A DNA stretch of 64,000 bases. Origin: CADEDV01 sp964437415 (GTDB taxonomy: Bacteria > Bacteroidota > Bacteroidia > Chitinophagales > Chitinophagaceae). Of this stretch, positions 43,164 through 50,122 are shown one piece after another; position 1 is the stretch's first letter; each line of letters opens with the position of its first letter. Below the pieces are notes generated by a model that saw only the letters and a list, made by a program, of their open reading frames with translations, was not told the origin of the DNA and searched no databases. The translations under genes were made by a program, and so were the position numbers. The stretch lies in NCBI GenBank assembly GCA_964437415.1, contig CAYTGN010000020.1:1-64000 (forward strand), written 5' to 3'.

Positions 43164-43895
43164 TTATTGCGGTTGCTGCTGCTTCCTTCTCGCCAGTTCC
43201 TGTTCTGCATAGCCAAACACTTTTTTCATCATATCTGTTTTGCGGAATTCATACTTGGTGCGGATTTGTTCTTCTTCACTGGCCACGATGCCGAACATGC
43301 CGTCAATGGCACGGGCGGCAATAAAATCAGTAAGACTGTTCTCCAATGGTTTGTTGATAAAGGGGATTTTATTATACACATTCACAATGCTGCTCCAGTC
43401 CTTATTCGCCCCTTCAAGATTGATGCTGCTGTCAACAATGGGGCGAAAGGCTGTCATCAGCTCGGGTGACATGGTGGTTTTAAAATAATCTGTTGCCGCA
43501 TGTGTGTTATCGGTAATAAGTATGTTTACGGCATCCTTAAAGGTCATTTGTTTTACAGAATTGACGAAAATGGGTTTTGCAGCACTGACTGCCGAAGAGG
43601 TGGCTCTTGTAAATTTCCCGGTTACCTGGTCTACTAATTTATCCATACCCAGGTCTCTCAGCGTTTTTTCAATTTTGGCTGCTTCGCCGGGAAATACAAA
43701 ACGAACCAAAGGGTTGCCATTCGGGTCAGCAAAAGCATCAAAACTGCGGAATAGTCCCTGGCTCAAAGCATCTTTCAACCCGGTGATCATTTCAAACTCA
43801 GACGGGGCCAGCAATGAACCAATCTTTTTAAGGGTGTCGCAGGATGAAAGGATCATGGTTGAACTGAGCAGTACGCTAAACAGTAGTCTTTTCAT
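43164..43895 (-). CDS. DUF4197 lipoprotein
   Basis: 243 residues. A lipoprotein signal (KRLLFSVLLSSTMILSSC with Cys at about 19) is followed by a helical DUF4197 domain: EMITGLKDALSQGL, VRFVFPGEAAKIEKTLRDLG, FVNSVKQMTFKDAVNILIT and the ATDYFKTTMSPELMTAFRPI block, ending in a helical tail (EFRKTDMMKKVFGYAEQELA). The family is widespread but has no known function. It is expected to be anchored in the periplasmic or outer leaflet. It faces atpC across a shared terminator. Confidence 0.88.
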   Translation of the reverse strand: MKRLLFSVLLSSTMILSSCDTLKKIGSLLAPSEFEMITGLKDALSQGLFRSFDAFADPNGNPLVRFVFPGEAAKIEKTLRDLGMDKLVDQVTGKFTRATSSAVSAAKPIFVNSVKQMTFKDAVNILITDNTHAATDYFKTTMSPELMTAFRPIVDSSINLEGANKDWSSIVNVYNKIPFINKPLENSLTDFIAARAIDGMFGIVASEEEQIRTKYEFRKTDMMKKVFGYAEQELARRKQQQPQ

Positions 43896-43953
43896 GTTGT
43901 GTGGTTTTGTGTAAAGAAGTGAATATTAGCAAATGGGTTGCAACTGTTGAATA

Positions 43954-44505
43954 TTAATTCAGTTGCGGGTCTATCGGAAAATTAATCATCATTTCAAAAT
44001 CACCGCCTAATTGTTTCAGCGAATCTTTCCAGATCTCCTCATAGTTGTGATGAAAAATTAATTTATGGGTTGCTTTTACGGTTAGCCATGTTTTTTCTTT
44101 CATTTCATCATCCAACTGACCACCGCTCCAGCCGGAATATCCGATATAAAAGCGGATCTTGCTACTATCCACCTGGCCTTTTTTCAGCATATCTGCCAAT
44201 GCCTCAAAATCGCCGCCCCACCAGACTCCTTTTAATACTTCAACACTGCCGGGTATCTCATCGGGATATTGATGAAGGAAATGAATGCTGTCCTGTTGCA
44301 CAGGTCCGCCATAATATACAGGCAACTCATGGCCCTCGAGTTCCGGTATCAGTTCGTTAAGAGTATTTTCATACTGGCGGTTGAGCACAAAACCAAAACT
44401 GCCTTCTTCTTTATGTTCGCACAGGAGCACCACTGTCCGCAAAAAGTTGGGATCTTTTAAAAAGGGATCTGCTATCAATAATATGCCGGGTCCCGGTTCA
44501 ATCAT
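43954..44505 (-). CDS. YqgE/AlgH family protein
   Basis: 183 residues of the UPF0301 (YqgE/AlgH) family. The characteristic blocks are PGILLIADPFLKDPNFLRTV, VVLLCEHKEEGSFGFVLNR, PVYYGGPVQQDSIHFLH, GVWWGGDFEALADML and FYIGYSGWSGGQLDDEM. The function is not established; in Pseudomonas AlgH influences alginate regulation indirectly. It is cytoplasmic, with no signal peptide. It lies upstream of DUF4197 on the same strand with a 58-bp gap and is divergent from a histidine kinase. Confidence 0.92.
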   Translation of the reverse strand: MIEPGPGILLIADPFLKDPNFLRTVVLLCEHKEEGSFGFVLNRQYENTLNELIPELEGHELPVYYGGPVQQDSIHFLHQYPDEIPGSVEVLKGVWWGGDFEALADMLKKGQVDSSKIRFYIGYSGWSGGQLDDEMKEKTWLTVKATHKLIFHHNYEEIWKDSLKQLGGDFEMMINFPIDPQLN

Positions 44506-44640
44506 GCTTCAATTTAGGATGAAAAATCTTTTTTGAAAAAAACTTGTTCATCTCCCGGCAAACAGGACATATTACCTATAAAGACACGTTAAAAAATACC
44601 GGAATACAGGAAAGGTAAACCCATTGCCGTCACTGCCGGT

Positions 44641-44648
44641 TATTTTTG
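44641..44648 (+). promoter_or_regulatory. Candidate -7 element of the histidine kinase gene
   Basis: TATTTTTG matches TAnnTTTG, 58 bp before the GTG start, and is identical to the element before purA. A -33 TTG occurs at 14 bp, shorter than usual. Confidence 0.35.
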
Positions 44649-44706
44649 CCGGATGGCCGCTTTTATCAAAAACCCATTATCTTAGGCCGGATTAATTATA
44701 GCGGAA

Positions 44707-46038
44707 GTGAAACGCATTTTTACAATCATAACGGTTCTGATAAGTCTTTCTGTTGTTGGCATCATCCTGTTACAGCTTTCCTGGCTGGATAATATGATAC
44801 AATTGAGGAAAGAGCAGGTGAAAGAAAAGGTAACACAAGCTACCATCACCGTGGCGGATGAACTGGCACAGTATAAAGGCAACCTTTCCATTCCCCGCCG
44901 TTCTTCCGGCAATTTATTGACGGATGATTTCACCCCGTTCTTTTTGCGGCCCCAAACCGTGGGTCGCCGGTTCACCGCCGAGGAATTACAGGACAAGATC
45001 CGCACAGCTTTTTACCGGCAGGGGCTGGAAAAAATGCGTTTTGAATTTGCGGTAGAGATTATTTACCCTCCGGTAGTGGAAAGACAATCACCCAATTTCC
45101 AGGCAGCTTATCTTGACAGCATCAATAATTTTCCCATAGGCAGGGTTTTATATACACCAAGCGGCTCTGCCGCTGAGAATATTGCAATGGATGAAAGCCT
45201 TACCGTGGTGGCGCTGGATTATAAAAGTTTTGCGTTGAAATCACTTCGCTGGGAAATGGCAACAGGTATTTTGCTCAGTATTATTATTCTGGCTGCATTT
45301 TATCTCACGGTGAGAACAATGCTGAGGCAAAAGAAACTGAGTGAGATCAAAAATGATTTTATCAATAACATGACGCATGAATTCAAAACACCTATTGCCA
45401 CCATTTCGCTTGCTGTGGATGCCATGCGCAATGAAAAAGTGCTGCAGGACAGGCAGAAACTGAATTATTTCAGCACCATCATCAAAGAAGAAAACAAACG
45501 AATGAACCGCCAGGTGGAAACCATTCTGAAAGCTTCTCAATTAGAGAAACAGGAAGTGGAACTGAACCTGCGACCGGTACATGTGCACCAGGTGATCAAA
45601 GAAGTGGTGGATAATTTTGCATTGCAACTGGAAGACAAAAAAGGAAAAGCAGAGTTGCTGCTAAATGCTTCGGCGGATGTGATTGATGCGGATGAAGTTC
45701 ATCTTTCCAACCTGGTGAATAATCTCATGGATAATGCCATGAAGTACTCTAAAGAGAATGTGCCTCCTTTTATCCGTATTACTACCCAATCCAACAATAA
45801 AAAATTCATTTTAAAGATCGAGGATAACGGGATCGGTATGAACAGAGAAACACTAAAGAGAATTTTTGAACGCTTCTACCGGGCACATACCGGCAATATT
45901 CATAATGTAAAAGGATTTGGTCTCGGGTTGAGTTATGTAAAAACCATGGTGGAGGCCCACCAGGGAGAGATCAAGGCCGACAGTACGTTGGGAAAGGGAA
46001 GTACATTCATTGTTGAATTTCCCCTGCGGAAAGCTTAA
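44707..46038 (+). CDS. Membrane-bound sensor histidine kinase (orphan)
   Basis: 443 residues. Transmembrane helix 1 (IFTIITVLISLSVVGIILL) leads to a periplasmic sensor loop of about 140 residues, then helix 2 (ATGILLSIIILAAFYLTV). The kinase core has the H-box FINNMTHEFKTPIATI with phospho-acceptor His at about 224, N-box NNLMDNAMKYS, G1 IEDNGIGM, F-box ERFYRAH and G2 GFGLGLSYV. GTG at 44707 is the likely start because it begins the helix. No response-regulator gene adjoins: upstream is the divergent YqgE gene, and downstream queA overlaps it convergently by 4 bp. The partner must be elsewhere. Confidence 0.92.
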   Translation: MKRIFTIITVLISLSVVGIILLQLSWLDNMIQLRKEQVKEKVTQATITVADELAQYKGNLSIPRRSSGNLLTDDFTPFFLRPQTVGRRFTAEELQDKIRTAFYRQGLEKMRFEFAVEIIYPPVVERQSPNFQAAYLDSINNFPIGRVLYTPSGSAAENIAMDESLTVVALDYKSFALKSLRWEMATGILLSIIILAAFYLTVRTMLRQKKLSEIKNDFINNMTHEFKTPIATISLAVDAMRNEKVLQDRQKLNYFSTIIKEENKRMNRQVETILKASQLEKQEVELNLRPVHVHQVIKEVVDNFALQLEDKKGKAELLLNASADVIDADEVHLSNLVNNLMDNAMKYSKENVPPFIRITTQSNNKKFILKIEDNGIGMNRETLKRIFERFYRAHTGNIHNVKGFGLGLSYVKTMVEAHQGEIKADSTLGKGSTFIVEFPLRKA

Positions 46039-47306
46039 TCTTCGTTCACCCACAACAAATTGCCATCTCCATAGCTTAGAAAACGGAAATCGTTTTGCAA
46101 AGCGAAAGCATAAACTTTCTTCCAATCATTACCAATCAGCGCTGCAATTAATAACAACAAGGTAGATTGCGGCTGGTGGAAATTGGTAATTAGCGCCTTT
46201 ACAATTTTTAATTTATAACCAGGGGCGATGATGATCTGTGTTTTGGCCACTACTTTTTCCAGTTTATTTTTCTCCATCCATGAAAGAAGTGATGCTAATG
46301 CAGTATCAACAGGAATGTTTTTTTCAGCCAGATCATACGGCTCCCATTGTGAAAGACATATCTGGCTGTCAGTATTTTCTATTGCCCCTGCCTGTCCGGC
46401 AGGCAGGCATTCACTATTTCCCATTGACAATTTCACTCCCAGCCAATACAGACTTTCTATCGTTCGCAGTGAAGTGGTGCCCACGGCTATCAGCGGCTCT
46501 TGAAGATGGTTTCGTATCGCTTCGATGGTGTCTTTGGAAACTTCAATAAATTCCGCATGCATCTCATGCTGCTCCATGATCTCACTCTTCACCGGTTTGA
46601 AAGTGCCGGCTCCAACATGCAGGGTGACAAAAGTTTTATCTATGTTCTTTTTATCAAGTTCGCTGAAGACGACATCTGTAAAATGTAGACCGGCCGTTGG
46701 AGCAGCCACTGAGCCATCCTGTTTTGCATAAACGGTCTGGTATCTTTCCGCATCACTTGTTTCTGCCGATCTTTTTATATAAGGCGGCAGTGGTATAGCT
46801 CCGGCCACATGCAGCAGTTCTGCAAAACTCAATGCAGCAGGTGACCAGGTTAGTTCGATGATGAAATGATCTGCTCTTTTTTCAATATATGTTGCCCGCA
46901 GGATGATTTCTTTCTCTTTATGTGTTATTCTTTTTTCCAGTACTTGTCCCCGTTTCCATTTGGAAGCGCCACCGACCAGGCATTGCCAATGAACTTTTTC
47001 CTGTTGCAGCATAGCTGTGGTGATGTCAGGATATTGTTCATGCGGCTCTAAGCAAAAAACTTCGATGACCCCACCAGTTGGTTTTTGAAACAACAACCTT
47101 GCTTCTATGACTTTGGTGTTATTAAATACGAGCAGGGAGTTTTCAGGAAGATGACCGGCAATGTTGCGGTAAATATCTTCTGTGATATTACCTTTCTTAT
47201 AAATAAGGAGTTTGGATGCATCACGTTCTGCTAATGGGTATTTAGCAATACGGTCTTCTGGGAGCAAGTAGGTAAAATCAGTAATGGAAAGATTTTTTGG
47301 ATGCAT
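46035..47306 (-). CDS. queA: S-adenosylmethionine:tRNA ribosyltransferase-isomerase
   Basis: Transfers and isomerises the ribosyl part of SAM onto preQ1-tRNA to form epoxyqueuosine. The 423 residues include the family blocks LPEDRIAKYPLAERDASKLL, VFNNTKVIEARLLFQK, PPYIKR, RYQTVYAKQDGSVAAPTAGLHF, THVGAGTFKPV-like LHVGAGTFKPVK, HAEFIEV and GTTSLRTIESLYW. Residues about 300-307 (CLPAGQAG) are translated from a palindromic repeat that is inserted in frame and matches an intergenic repeat at 21.6 kb; they fall in a loop before the final conserved ALITNFHQPQSTLLLL block. tgt of the same pathway is at 23 kb. Confidence 0.95.
   Translation of the reverse strand: MHPKNLSITDFTYLLPEDRIAKYPLAERDASKLLIYKKGNITEDIYRNIAGHLPENSLLVFNNTKVIEARLLFQKPTGGVIEVFCLEPHEQYPDITTAMLQQEKVHWQCLVGGASKWKRGQVLEKRITHKEKEIILRATYIEKRADHFIIELTWSPAALSFAELLHVAGAIPLPPYIKRSAETSDAERYQTVYAKQDGSVAAPTAGLHFTDVVFSELDKKNIDKTFVTLHVGAGTFKPVKSEIMEQHEMHAEFIEVSKDTIEAIRNHLQEPLIAVGTTSLRTIESLYWLGVKLSMGNSECLPAGQAGAIENTDSQICLSQWEPYDLAEKNIPVDTALASLLSWMEKNKLEKVVAKTQIIIAPGYKLKIVKALITNFHQPQSTLLLLIAALIGNDWKKVYAFALQNDFRFLSYGDGNLLWVNED
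46387..46407. repeat. In-frame palindromic repeat within queA
   Basis: CCTGCCTG (46387-46394) and CAGGCAGG (46400-46407) are perfect 8-bp arms around TCCGG. The arms equal the outer arms of the intergenic repeat at 21572-21609. On the coding strand it reads CLPAGQAG. Confidence 0.75.
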
Positions 47307-47350
47307 GTTTTATGCGACCAACTGTCGCAGTTTGATGAAGAACAAAAGTA

Positions 47351-47758
47351 CTATCGTTTTGCCACCGGCACTACCAATTTCAACCCACTCCATATATCAC
47401 TCACCGCACAAACCTTTATGTCAACCAGGTCATTTTTCAATGCATAATTGCGGATCACATCTTCAGTAATATCGGTTGGGATTTTTGCCGACTTCTTATA
47501 CCACGATACCCATATAGTAATTGCTGTATTTTTTTTGATAACCGGTTTCAGCTTTTTCATTGCTGTTTCAAACTCTTTAGTGGTTTTCACAAACAGGTGA
47601 GCGATATCTGGTATTTGATTTTTCCTCCACAATTGTTCGCTGATATTTATTTCAAGCAATTCATAATAATTAGCGGGTTCATTTATGAGCATCACTTTCA
47701 TTTCCGGTTTGATACCGAGCTTTATTAGTAACGGTGTATCTGAATATCCTGCGGGCAT
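47351..47758 (-). CDS. DUF3052-like protein
   Basis: 135 residues, cytoplasmic. The opening MPAGYSDTPLLIKLGIKPEM and the later TTKEFETAMKKLKPVIKKN and ITIWVSWYKKSAKIPTDIT blocks match the DUF3052 pattern (AGYSGTPL-type start, WVSWPKK-type core). The family has no known function. ATG at 47758 fits. It is on the minus strand with 44 bp to queA, and faces away from mraZ across the 304-bp regulatory gap. Confidence 0.75.
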   Translation of the reverse strand: MPAGYSDTPLLIKLGIKPEMKVMLINEPANYYELLEINISEQLWRKNQIPDIAHLFVKTTKEFETAMKKLKPVIKKNTAITIWVSWYKKSAKIPTDITEDVIRNYALKNDLVDIKVCAVSDIWSGLKLVVPVAKR

Positions 47759-47856
47759 AAAGGAAAATATGGATTAACAAGAACGCAATACAAAGTAAGC
47801 CATTACATGCCCGGAAGAAGACATACTTATACCAAAAACCTGCCCCTTTATTTGTT

Positions 47857-47897
47857 CTTTCCACAGGTTTTCCACCGTAATCCACAGGTAGTCCACG
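47857..47897. promoter_or_regulatory. Helically phased array of four TCCAC motifs
   Basis: TCCAC starts at 47860, 47871, 47881 and 47892, spacings 11, 10 and 11 bp. The surrounding 9-mers CTTTCCACA, TTTTCCACC, TAATCCACA and TAGTCCACG resemble DnaA boxes (TTATCCACA) by 7, 7, 8 and 6 of 9; a reversed TTTTCCACA is at 47977-47969. Reverse-complement TGTGGA also resembles MraZ-type boxes. Confidence 0.45.
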
Positions 47898-47993
47898 ACC
47901 ATTCTCTTCCTTAATTTATCCCATTCCATGAAACCCTTTACAGGCTTACATTTCAATGAAAATCAAGCTGTGGAAAAAATAATTTCGTAAAAA

Positions 47994-48030
47994 TTTGGTT
48001 ATCAGGTGGGAAAAAGTGTTATTTTGTGTC
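47994..48030 (+). promoter_or_regulatory. mraZ promoter overlapped by three 10-bp-phased GTG repeats
   Basis: TTTG (47994-47997), 21 bp, TTATTTTG (48019-48026) approximates the phylum promoter. Direct repeats GTGGG, GTGTT and GTGTC begin at 48006, 48016 and 48026, exactly 10 bp apart, the same period as the TGGGN repeats bound by E. coli MraZ. The first repeat is a full TGGGA match, the others are partial. Confidence 0.5.
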
Positions 48031-48048
48031 AATTAATCAAAAATTGAC
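48028..48048 (+). promoter_or_regulatory. Inverted repeat in the mraZ leader
   Basis: GTCAATT (48028-48034) and AATTGAC (48042-48048) are a perfect 7-bp inverted repeat with a 7-bp spacer, 15 bp before the mraZ ATG. Confidence 0.45.
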
Positions 48049-48062
48049 TCAATTTACTGATA

Positions 48063-48518
48063 ATGACAGGCTTTCTCGGAGAATTCGAGGCCACCTTGGA
48101 CGCCAAGGGGCGGTTCCTTCTCCCGGCTGGTTTCAGGAAACAACTGCCGGAAGAGGAAACGGGTCGTTTCGTTATCAACAGGGGATTTGAAAAATGCCTG
48201 GCCCTGTATCCGATGAGGACATGGGAGCCGCTCTTTGCAAAAGTGAATGGTCTGAACGAATTCAATCCCCGTGAGCGGGAATTCAAAAGGGCCTTTTTAA
48301 ATGGCGCCACTTATGTGGAGCCTGATACGGCGGGCCGGATATTGGTGCCCCCGAGCCTGAAAGTGTATGCAGAGTTGCAAAAGGATATTGTGTTGATGGC
48401 AACAGGCGATAAGCTGGAAATATGGGATAGCAATAATTACAAACAGTTCTTTGATTCTATTTCTTCGGATGCATTAAGCGACCTAGGCAGGGATGTGCTT
48501 GGAGGAGGCGGTAATTAA
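48063..48518 (+). CDS. mraZ: Transcriptional regulator MraZ
   Basis: First gene of the division/cell-wall cluster. The 151 residues contain two MraZ (AbrB-like) half-domains, each with the DxxxR-type loop: LDAKGRFLLPAGFRKQLP (about 13-30) and PDTAGRILVPPSLKVYA (about 88-104). MraZ forms ring-shaped oligomers that bind direct repeats in its own promoter and control the cluster in other bacteria. Its ATG follows a leader with candidate phased repeats. Intergenic spacing to rsmH is 23 bp. Confidence 0.96.
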   Translation: MTGFLGEFEATLDAKGRFLLPAGFRKQLPEEETGRFVINRGFEKCLALYPMRTWEPLFAKVNGLNEFNPREREFKRAFLNGATYVEPDTAGRILVPPSLKVYAELQKDIVLMATGDKLEIWDSNNYKQFFDSISSDALSDLGRDVLGGGGN

Positions 48519-48541
48519 TGATTATTTATCAATAATTATTA

Positions 48542-49459
48542 ATGGACTCAACCCAATATCATATCCCGGTTCTGCTAAATGAAACCATCGAAGCCCTGAA
48601 CATTCAACCAGGCGGCATTTATGTGGACTGCACCTTTGGAGGCGGCGGGCATGCAAAAGCGATTTTGGAAAAACTTGGCTCTGACGGTAAACTGATTGCT
48701 TTTGACCAGGATGATGATGCGAAAAGAAACCTTCCTGATGACAGTCGTGTGGTCTTTGTGCCTCACAATTTTCGTCACCTGCAGCGTTTTCTTCGTTTGC
48801 ACAGGATCGGTGCGGTGGATGGTATCATGGCCGACCTGGGTGTGAGCAGCCACCAGTTTGATGAAGCGGAGAGGGGGTTTTCGATCCGGTTTGATGCGGC
48901 GCTTGATATGCGGATGGATCAGCGGCAAAAACTGACTGCCTTTGATGTAGTGAACAGCTACAGCGAACAACAACTGCATAAGCTATTTGAGCAGTATGGT
49001 GAAGTGACGAACGCAAAGACGCTGGCCAAAACTATAGTTCGGGTTCGCAGCAGCACATCTCTCAGAACCATCGAAGGTTTCAGAAATGCCCTCCGGGAAA
49101 TAGTAAAAGGAAATCCAAGCAAGTACTTCGCACAGGTTTTCCAGGCTCTGCGTATTGAAGTGAATGATGAGTTAGGCGCTTTGAAAGAGATGCTGCAACA
49201 GGTGCCGGCTTTACTGAAGCCGGGAGGAAGAGTAGCGATCATCACATTTCATTCCCTAGAAGACAGATTGGTAAAAAACTTTTTTCGTCGCGGCACATTT
49301 GATGAGCCGGAAACAAATCCGTTTATCAATGATGAAACGTTGAACGAGCTGAAAGTGGTCACAAAAAAACCAATCCTGCCTTCTGAAAAAGAAATGAAGC
49401 AGAACCCAAGAGCCCGGAGCGCCAAACTGAGAGTGGCAGAGAAAGTGATGATGGTATGA
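48542..49459 (+). CDS. rsmH: 16S rRNA (cytosine(1402)-N4)-methyltransferase
   Basis: Methylates C1402 of 16S rRNA with SAM. The 305 residues have the SAM-binding start YVDCTFGGGGHAKAIL (about 26-41), IAFDQDDDAKRN, GIMADLGVSSHQFDEAERGFS and MRMDQRQ blocks, and the C-terminal FHSLEDRLVKNFFR motif with PRARSAKLRVAEK. Typical second gene of the dcw cluster; the symbol mraW is the older name. ATG at 48542 fits the family (YHIPVLLNETIEAL). Confidence 0.97.
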   Translation: MDSTQYHIPVLLNETIEALNIQPGGIYVDCTFGGGGHAKAILEKLGSDGKLIAFDQDDDAKRNLPDDSRVVFVPHNFRHLQRFLRLHRIGAVDGIMADLGVSSHQFDEAERGFSIRFDAALDMRMDQRQKLTAFDVVNSYSEQQLHKLFEQYGEVTNAKTLAKTIVRVRSSTSLRTIEGFRNALREIVKGNPSKYFAQVFQALRIEVNDELGALKEMLQQVPALLKPGGRVAIITFHSLEDRLVKNFFRRGTFDEPETNPFINDETLNELKVVTKKPILPSEKEMKQNPRARSAKLRVAEKVMMV

Positions 49460-49598
49460 GGTATTTTAAAATGAATTTCATAACAGTGCATATATAAGGG
49501 TATAAAAAGACGGAAAATCTATATCCTTTGAAATCAACCCTTGCCTGGCAACAGGCAGTTTATTCAAAGACAATGAAAAACCAATCCAATTTTCTCTG

Positions 49599-49961
49599 AT
49601 GCAGGAACAAGACTTTTCAACAAAAGAACAGGACCTGGCTGCCGGGCGGAAAAAAACCGGCTGGAAGCGCTGGCTGAATTATCACTCCATCGTAAAGCAG
49701 GTTCCGTTCTTTTTGTTCCTCGCATTGCTGGCGGTCATTTATATCTATAATGGCCATCATGCTGACAAGACCATTCGCAGCATCAGCCGGACAGCTAAAG
49801 AAGTGAAGGAACTGCAGTGGGAGTACAAAACCCTGAAAAGCGAGATTATGTTTCGTAGCAAACTCAGCGAAGTGGCCAGGGCAGTGGCAGCGTTGGAGTT
49901 AAAGGAACTCACCGAATCACCGGTGGTGCTGAAAAGAGAACAGGAAATAACAGATAACTGA
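49599..49961 (+). CDS. ftsL: FtsL-like division protein
   Basis: 120 residues, bitopic. A basic cytoplasmic start (KKTGWKRWLNYHSIVKQV) leads into one helix (PFFLFLALLAVIYIY) and a periplasmic heptad-like coiled coil (KTIRSISRTAKEVKELQWEY onward), the FtsL layout. Sequence similarity in this family is low, so the call rests on topology and on position between rsmH and ftsI. FtsL joins the septal complex with FtsB and FtsQ and activates FtsWI. The gap of 139 bp before it and 161 bp after it hold no gene or recognised signal. Confidence 0.85.
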   Translation: MQEQDFSTKEQDLAAGRKKTGWKRWLNYHSIVKQVPFFLFLALLAVIYIYNGHHADKTIRSISRTAKEVKELQWEYKTLKSEIMFRSKLSEVARAVAALELKELTESPVVLKREQEITDN

Positions 49962-50122
49962 TCGGTACATAATATAATATATAGACAGGAACTGCATTGA
50001 GCCCGGCATTACATTGACACGAATAAACAGCGCTGCTGCAACAGGAACAAGAGGGCAGCGAAAACAACTAACCGCCCTGCCGGTAACCACCCGGAGGGGT
50101 AAACGAACACAAGCAAGCGGCA

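Larger units (their letters stand above)
47759..48062. promoter_or_regulatory. 304-bp gene-free regulatory interval between DUF3052-like gene and mraZ
   Basis: No coding frame seen. It contains a phased TCCAC array (47857-47897), an inverted TGTGGAAAA (47969-47977), an A/T-rich stretch, the putative mraZ promoter with GTG repeats (47994-48030) and an inverted repeat in the leader (48028-48048). Confidence 0.6.

Noticed and set aside
46035..46038. Overlap of histidine kinase and queA read as a frameshifted fusion
   Set aside because: The genes are convergent, each has a complete family C-terminus, and the 4-bp overlap is just the shared stop region.
47307..47350. Possible preQ1 riboswitch upstream of queA (and of tgt at 24032-24100)
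   Set aside because: The leaders are short and I see neither the aptamer stem nor the A-rich tail expected of preQ1-I or preQ1-II.
47857..47977. Calling the TCCAC array oriC outright
   Set aside because: Only one motif is 8/9 to a DnaA box in direct orientation, dnaA and other origin markers are absent and base skew could not be computed; kept as a finding, not a feature.
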